Assembly (NCBI GenBank): GCA_900314445.1
Contig: OMVA01000039.1
Span: forward strand, 1-33,779
DNA: 33,779 nt
Reading direction: 5' to 3'
Source of the DNA: an uncultured Lachnospiraceae bacterium
Lineage (GTDB): Bacteria; Bacillota; Clostridia; Lachnospirales; Lachnospiraceae
The position numbers and the translations under genes are program-made. How positions within the stretch are numbered: position 1 is the stretch's first letter; every line of letters starts with the position of its first letter. The notes under the pieces are model-generated. The model searched no databases, had not been told where the DNA came from, and saw only the letters and a program-made list of their open reading frames with translations. Shown here piece after piece: positions 30,604-33,779 of this stretch.

Positions 30604-30619
30604 GCGCAGTTCATTTGCC
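30604..30619 (+). repeat. Dispersed element in the nadA leader
   Basis: GCGCAGTTCATTTGCC, inside the predicted 5' untranslated region, 18 bases before the ATG and directly before the ribosome site AAAGGGG. An upstream ATG at 30598 would translate through it and is rejected as the start. Confidence 0.7.
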
Positions 30620-30636
30620 AAGTAAAGGGGTTAAAT

Positions 30637-31554
30637 ATGAATACTAGAGAATTACAGGATCTCATTATCAAAGAGAAAAAAGAACGCGACGTTTGTATCC
30701 TTGCTCATGCTTATCAGAGTCATGATATCTGGGAAGTAGCTGATTTTGTAGGCGATTCCTATGGACTTGCTGTTAAGGCTGCAAGTGCACCACAGAAGAC
30801 AGTAATCATGGCAGGTGTACGTTTCATGAGTGAAACGGTTAAGACACTGTCGCCTGATAAGAAGGTCATTCTGGCCAACCCAATGGCTGGATGTCCAATG
30901 GCCATACAGATGGATCATGATGCTGTTTTAAAGCTTCAGGCTGAAAATCCAGGCTACACAACTGTGGCTTACATCAATACAACAGCTTCTTTAAAGACTG
31001 CAGTAGACATCATCGTAACATCCTCTTCTGCTGTAAAGATTCTGAAGAATATTCCAGATAAGAATATTCTTTTCATTCCGGATTGCAATTTAGGCGACTG
31101 GGTTGCAAAGCAGCTTCCTGAAAAGAATTTCAAGTTCTTCAAGGGTGGATGTCCTACTCATCTCCGTATGACTGTAAAGGACGTAGAGGCACAGAGAAAG
31201 GATCATCCTGATGCTCTTCTTCTGGTCCATCCTGAATGTCATCCTGACGTTACTGCACAAGCAGATTATGTTGGATCAACCACAGGTATTATGAAGTATG
31301 CTGAAGAAAGTGATGCCAGGGAATTTATCATTGGTACAGAATCTTCCATCGTTCAGCATCTGCAGTTTGCCTGCCCAGATAAGAAGTTCTATCTACTCTC
31401 TAAGGAATGTGTATGCCACAACATGAAGATGACAACTCTTGTAGATATTTATAATTCTGTCATTGGTAATGGCGGAGAAGAGATTACACTTCCTGAAGAT
31501 GTAATTACAAACTCACTGAAGCCAATTAATCGAATGATTGAGCTTGGTGGCTGA
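30637..31554 (+). CDS. nadA: Quinolinate synthase
   Basis: 305 aa from MNTRELQDLI (AAAGGGG 6 bases upstream). Condenses iminoaspartate with dihydroxyacetone phosphate to quinolinate, using a [4Fe-4S] cluster. The three expected cluster cysteines, spaced 86 and 86 residues, are C86 (NPMAGCPMA), C172 (KGGCPTH) and C258 (SKECVCHNM), matching the spacing I recall for Thermotoga NadA. Other signatures: ILAHAYQSHDI, VGDSYGLA, MAGVRFMSETVK, PDCNLGDWVA, HPECHPDV, and GSTTGIM then GTESSI. It is the only plus-strand gene in the window, transcribed divergently from nadBC from a shared operator region and ended by a bidirectional terminator. Confidence 0.96.
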   Translation: MNTRELQDLIIKEKKERDVCILAHAYQSHDIWEVADFVGDSYGLAVKAASAPQKTVIMAGVRFMSETVKTLSPDKKVILANPMAGCPMAIQMDHDAVLKLQAENPGYTTVAYINTTASLKTAVDIIVTSSSAVKILKNIPDKNILFIPDCNLGDWVAKQLPEKNFKFFKGGCPTHLRMTVKDVEAQRKDHPDALLLVHPECHPDVTAQADYVGSTTGIMKYAEESDAREFIIGTESSIVQHLQFACPDKKFYLLSKECVCHNMKMTTLVDIYNSVIGNGGEEITLPEDVITNSLKPINRMIELGG

Positions 31555-31560
31555 TAAGAA

Positions 31561-31594
31561 AAAAATGGAGTATCCTTTGGGATACCCCATTTTT
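31561..31594. terminator. Bidirectional terminator between nadA and the Cys-rich gene
   Basis: AAAAATGG-A-GTATCC / GGGATAC-C-CCATTTTT: a GC-centred stem flanked by A-run and T-run on both sides. It lies directly after the nadA stop and serves convergent genes. Confidence 0.9.
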
Positions 31595-31596
31595 CG

Positions 31597-31656
31597 TTAA
31601 GGAGGTCATCTATTAACAATTACTAAGTTAAAATCCTATGAATGGTTCCTCCTTAA
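31597..31656. repeat. Inverted repeat pairing a Shine-Dalgarno-like and an anti-Shine-Dalgarno-like sequence
   Basis: TTAAGGAGG (31597-31605) and CCTCCTTAA (31648-31656) are perfectly complementary with a 42-base loop, which can itself pair in part (ATTAAC with GTTAA). No start codon or reading frame follows the GGAGG on either strand. It lies between the terminator and the end of the Cys-rich gene (31665). Confidence 0.6.
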
Positions 31657-31664
31657 AAGAAAGC

Positions 31665-31874
31665 TTATGCAACCTTCTTTGATGGGAAGTTCATATTCGG
31701 ATGAAGAATAATTTCTCTTGCAGGTTCCATTTCACCGGCAGGGAAAATATTACATGCTTCTGCTCTCTGCTCTTCAATATAGAGGGCCCTGCAATCTTCA
31801 AAATAAGAACAACCCAGGCAGCATCCATCACAATCAACATTTGCAGTCATCCAAAACTTTAATCTCTCGAACAT
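31665..31874 (-). CDS. Small cysteine-rich protein, probable metal or Fe-S binder
   Basis: 69 aa. Six Cys at 15, 18, 19, 22, 28 and 41, in the pattern CDGCCLGCSYFEDC plus a later EACNIF. There is no signal peptide or membrane segment. The CxxCCxxC cluster suggests zinc or iron-sulfur binding. AGAGGG 9 bases before the ATG and an independent position (convergent to nadA, flanked by terminators) support a real gene. I cannot name a family. The closeness to nadA, an Fe-S enzyme, may be chance. Confidence 0.75.
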   Translation of the reverse strand: MFERLKFWMTANVDCDGCCLGCSYFEDCRALYIEEQRAEACNIFPAGEMEPAREIILHPNMNFPSKKVA

Positions 31875-31988
31875 AATTAATACCCTCTTTCATATTTTTA
31901 CAGAGCCTATATTTCTTGCTCTCCCGCTTTCTATGATAATAGGATACCAAATATTGTGTCCCTTTTTTTGACCTTATATAAAGAAATA

Positions 31989-32014
31989 CCTCAGAGAAAA
32001 ATCTTTCTCTGAGG
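31989..32014 (-). terminator. Terminator of the lipoprotein gene
   Basis: A perfect 11-bp stem CCTCAGAGAAA / TTTCTCTGAGG, 4-base loop, followed on the minus strand by TATTTCTTTAT and on the plus strand by TTTCTTAAT. It lies 117 bp after the lipoprotein stop. The rest of this 256-bp gap shows only AT-rich DNA, including presumably the Cys-rich gene's promoter. Confidence 0.7.
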
Positions 32015-32130
32015 TTTCTTAATATCTCTTGATAAACGCTTATAAAATAAGGATTAATCCATATTTTCTTGCAATAGATTTCTGCAGATTACATTTGTCA
32101 GAGTCCTATAATTTGACCTTGTTTACAAAT

Positions 32131-33567
32131 TTACTGGAAGAATGCTGTTTGGTCATCAACATTGTAAATACAATAAGATTCTAAGGTATCTGGCTTGTCA
32201 TCTTCAAACATATAATTGAGGTTCCAATTCATACATTCTTCTGAAATTTCTGAAATTGGCTTACCAGGAAGATAGAATTCGAACTTGGTTCCACCATCAA
32301 AACCAGAAGGACCTGTGTAAGAATACAGGATTTCATCAATGATTTCTTCCGTGCCAGTAGGCGTAGTCTCTGTGAGATCTTTTAATGTCATTTCATATGT
32401 GTAATCATCGATCTTTTTAAAGTCAGTAAACCTGCCTGTAAACTCACAGGTATAGATGGTTCCATTTGGATAACCAGGACCGGTTATCCCCATATCGGAA
32501 TCATGATAAGCACCATCAAAGCTGCCATCTTTATGTAAGGTAATATCTGTGCTCCAGGCACCTGCGCCAGATGAGAACCAAAATCCTGGATCTGTTTCGA
32601 AAAAGGCAGAAAGTGTAGCATCAATTCCATTTGCATCCTTGGTATTTGCTGCTTCACTATCCTCTGTCATGGTATCAATAAAATCCATGGCATCATCATA
32701 TGACATTTGATCAATGGCTGTATCAGCAAATGCATCTTCAATTTCATGGTCCATGTCCAAGATATAAGAATATGGATCATTGTAAAGAATGACCTCATTT
32801 CTAAACTCCAGATACTGACCAATCATCTCTTCACCCTGGGCCTCTGTAAGCTCATTACCGTCCAAAGTATACGTAGTTGTTGTCACCGAATAATCCTCAT
32901 TTGGCATTTCAGACTTAATCAAAGTAGAATCCTGTACCAGTTCTCCGTCCGGAAGCGCAAAATGACTATAGGTATAATCGTATCCCTCATCGCCAATGGC
33001 GCTATAAAGGATAAATCCATCCTGCTGATCCGTCTTAAAAAGACAATAGGTTGTACCAGAAGCAGCCACTGCATCCAGCACCTCATTATAAACTTCCTTA
33101 ACTTCGCCATCTACATAAGTGCTGATGGATAACTTGCCCATGTAACCCAAGCCTTCATCATCAAACATATAGAATAATTCAGGCACGTCATCTCCATTAA
33201 TATCGGCAAATGCGATTGGCTCCGGATCCTTTCCCGGTTCCATGGTGTCATCATCAACATAATTAAGGCCAAACTGGAAGTTATATTGATTAATGGCTGT
33301 CTTGTTAGCCTGAAGTATGGCTTTGTAATGAATCAACGCTTCTTCCGTGAGCTGAATTTCATCTGCCTCAGGAGTTGCAGTACCAGCATCCTCCACCGTG
33401 GCAGTACTGGCATCCTCCACCGTAGCCTCCGTCGCATCAGGAGTCCCAAGCCCAACGCCAGGATTAGCATCATTATCACCAAGTCCAACCTGTCCTCCGC
33501 CTTTACACCCCGCCAGTGCAAATGAGATTGCCAGGGATGCAGCAATCAATCCCTTCAATTTTTTCAT
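32131..33567 (-). CDS. Large secreted lipoprotein of unknown function
   Basis: 478 aa from MKKLKGLIAAS (AGGAGG about 8 bases upstream; an ATG at 33591 is in frame but precedes this ribosome site). The signal peptide ends in lipobox FALAGC (C21). Then a Gly/Asp linker and an imperfect repeat TVEDASTATVEDAGTATPEA, probably disordered. The body has two parts: residues about 90-240 with ADINGDDVPELFYMFDDE, a motif seen in FG-GAP/VCBS-like or related lipoproteins, and about 310-478, a beta-rich region starting near GFWFSSGAGAWSTDITLHKDGSFDG. It is acidic throughout. It probably sits on the outer face of the membrane; no enzyme motif is recognised. Confidence 0.8.
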   Translation of the reverse strand: MKKLKGLIAASLAISFALAGCKGGGQVGLGDNDANPGVGLGTPDATEATVEDASTATVEDAGTATPEADEIQLTEEALIHYKAILQANKTAINQYNFQFGLNYVDDDTMEPGKDPEPIAFADINGDDVPELFYMFDDEGLGYMGKLSISTYVDGEVKEVYNEVLDAVAASGTTYCLFKTDQQDGFILYSAIGDEGYDYTYSHFALPDGELVQDSTLIKSEMPNEDYSVTTTTYTLDGNELTEAQGEEMIGQYLEFRNEVILYNDPYSYILDMDHEIEDAFADTAIDQMSYDDAMDFIDTMTEDSEAANTKDANGIDATLSAFFETDPGFWFSSGAGAWSTDITLHKDGSFDGAYHDSDMGITGPGYPNGTIYTCEFTGRFTDFKKIDDYTYEMTLKDLTETTPTGTEEIIDEILYSYTGPSGFDGGTKFEFYLPGKPISEISEECMNWNLNYMFEDDKPDTLESYCIYNVDDQTAFFQ

Positions 33568-33591
33568 GTTCCAACCTCCTATAAGAGCCAC

Positions 33592-33779
33592 ATTTATTTT
33601 GTAACAATTAATAATTATAAACCACTAGATACTGGTATTTTACCAAATATGGGAGAATAACTGAATAGAAGGAAAGTTTATAATACACATCTCGATTCCG
33701 CTTCATCTCGATGATGATCATTCACTAAATAGCCTCAGCTGCATAAATGCATCTGAGCACAGAAATAAATCGGGAGCCC
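33592..33779 (-). promoter_or_regulatory. Upstream region of the lipoprotein gene
   Basis: AT-rich sequence with a TATAAT-like box on the minus strand (about 33613-33618) and a hairpin CTCAG-C-TGCAT / ATGCA-T-CTGAG at 33734-33757, perhaps the end of an upstream unit outside the window. No reading frame was supported. Confidence 0.35.

Noticed and set aside
33515..33540. GCAAATGAGATTGCC inside the lipoprotein signal-peptide codons as another dispersed element
   Set aside because: It encodes the hydrophobic ISFALAG part of a normal lipobox, so the match is probably due to codon use.

Overview
The window reads as chromosome of a low-GC, anaerobic Firmicute, most likely a Lachnospiraceae of the Butyrivibrio/Pseudobutyrivibrio/Roseburia type. 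This is inferred from Gram-positive lipoprotein signals, strong AGGAGG-type ribosome sites, YesM/YesN signalling, the Mgl transporter style and a NiaR-type NAD regulon; no rRNA or tRNA is present to confirm it. All protein genes but one (nadA) lie on the minus strand, so operons read from high to low coordinates.

Region 1 (1-11.9 kb) is a galactose/glucose uptake and sensing block. The transport operon is mglB (10178-11509), an intrinsic terminator, mglA (8572-10074) and mglC (6906-8555). Downstream lies a sensory operon: YesN-type response regulator (4837-6441), YesM-type histidine kinase (2899-4734), a membrane-anchored sugar-binding protein (1944-2897), a galactose-binding lipoprotein (889-1938) and a small unknown protein (277-876). 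The layout resembles three-component sugar sensors in which a binding protein feeds a LytS/YesM kinase. A partial GNAT acetyltransferase opens the window.

The most striking observation is in mglB. The transporter's binding protein appears to be a natural circular permutant of MglB: the usual N-terminal segment (strand 1 to helix 3, with the Asp/Phe ligand residues) sits at the C terminus, and the mature protein starts at the strand carrying the ligand Asn. The second galactose-binding lipoprotein in the same window keeps the standard order. The permease MglC also carries an extra, about 210-residue, cytoplasmic coiled-coil domain.

Region 2 (11.9-21.5 kb) has a CbbX/SpoVK-like AAA+ protein with a degenerate first ATPase-like region, a histidine phosphatase overlapping dinB (DNA polymerase IV), and a MoxR/DUF58/BatA/BatB/TPR operon without a BatD gene.

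Region 3 (21.6-27.3 kb) holds a CobW-like GTPase that has lost its CxCC motif, an M28/M20-like zinc peptidase, HU, and a WYL regulator followed by a membrane EAL phosphodiesterase.

Region 4 (27.4-33.8 kb) is the NAD de novo regulon: niaR-like repressor, nadC and nadB, divergent from nadA. Two back-to-back promoters each have the -35 box inside one arm of a symmetric candidate NiaR operator. A tiny Cys-rich protein and a large lipoprotein of unknown function close the window.

A short dispersed element, core GCAAATGAACTTGC with variants, recurs at about ten intergenic sites. It sits mostly in 5' leaders with the same orientation relative to the gene, and a 13-bp tandem version lies at 14038-14100.
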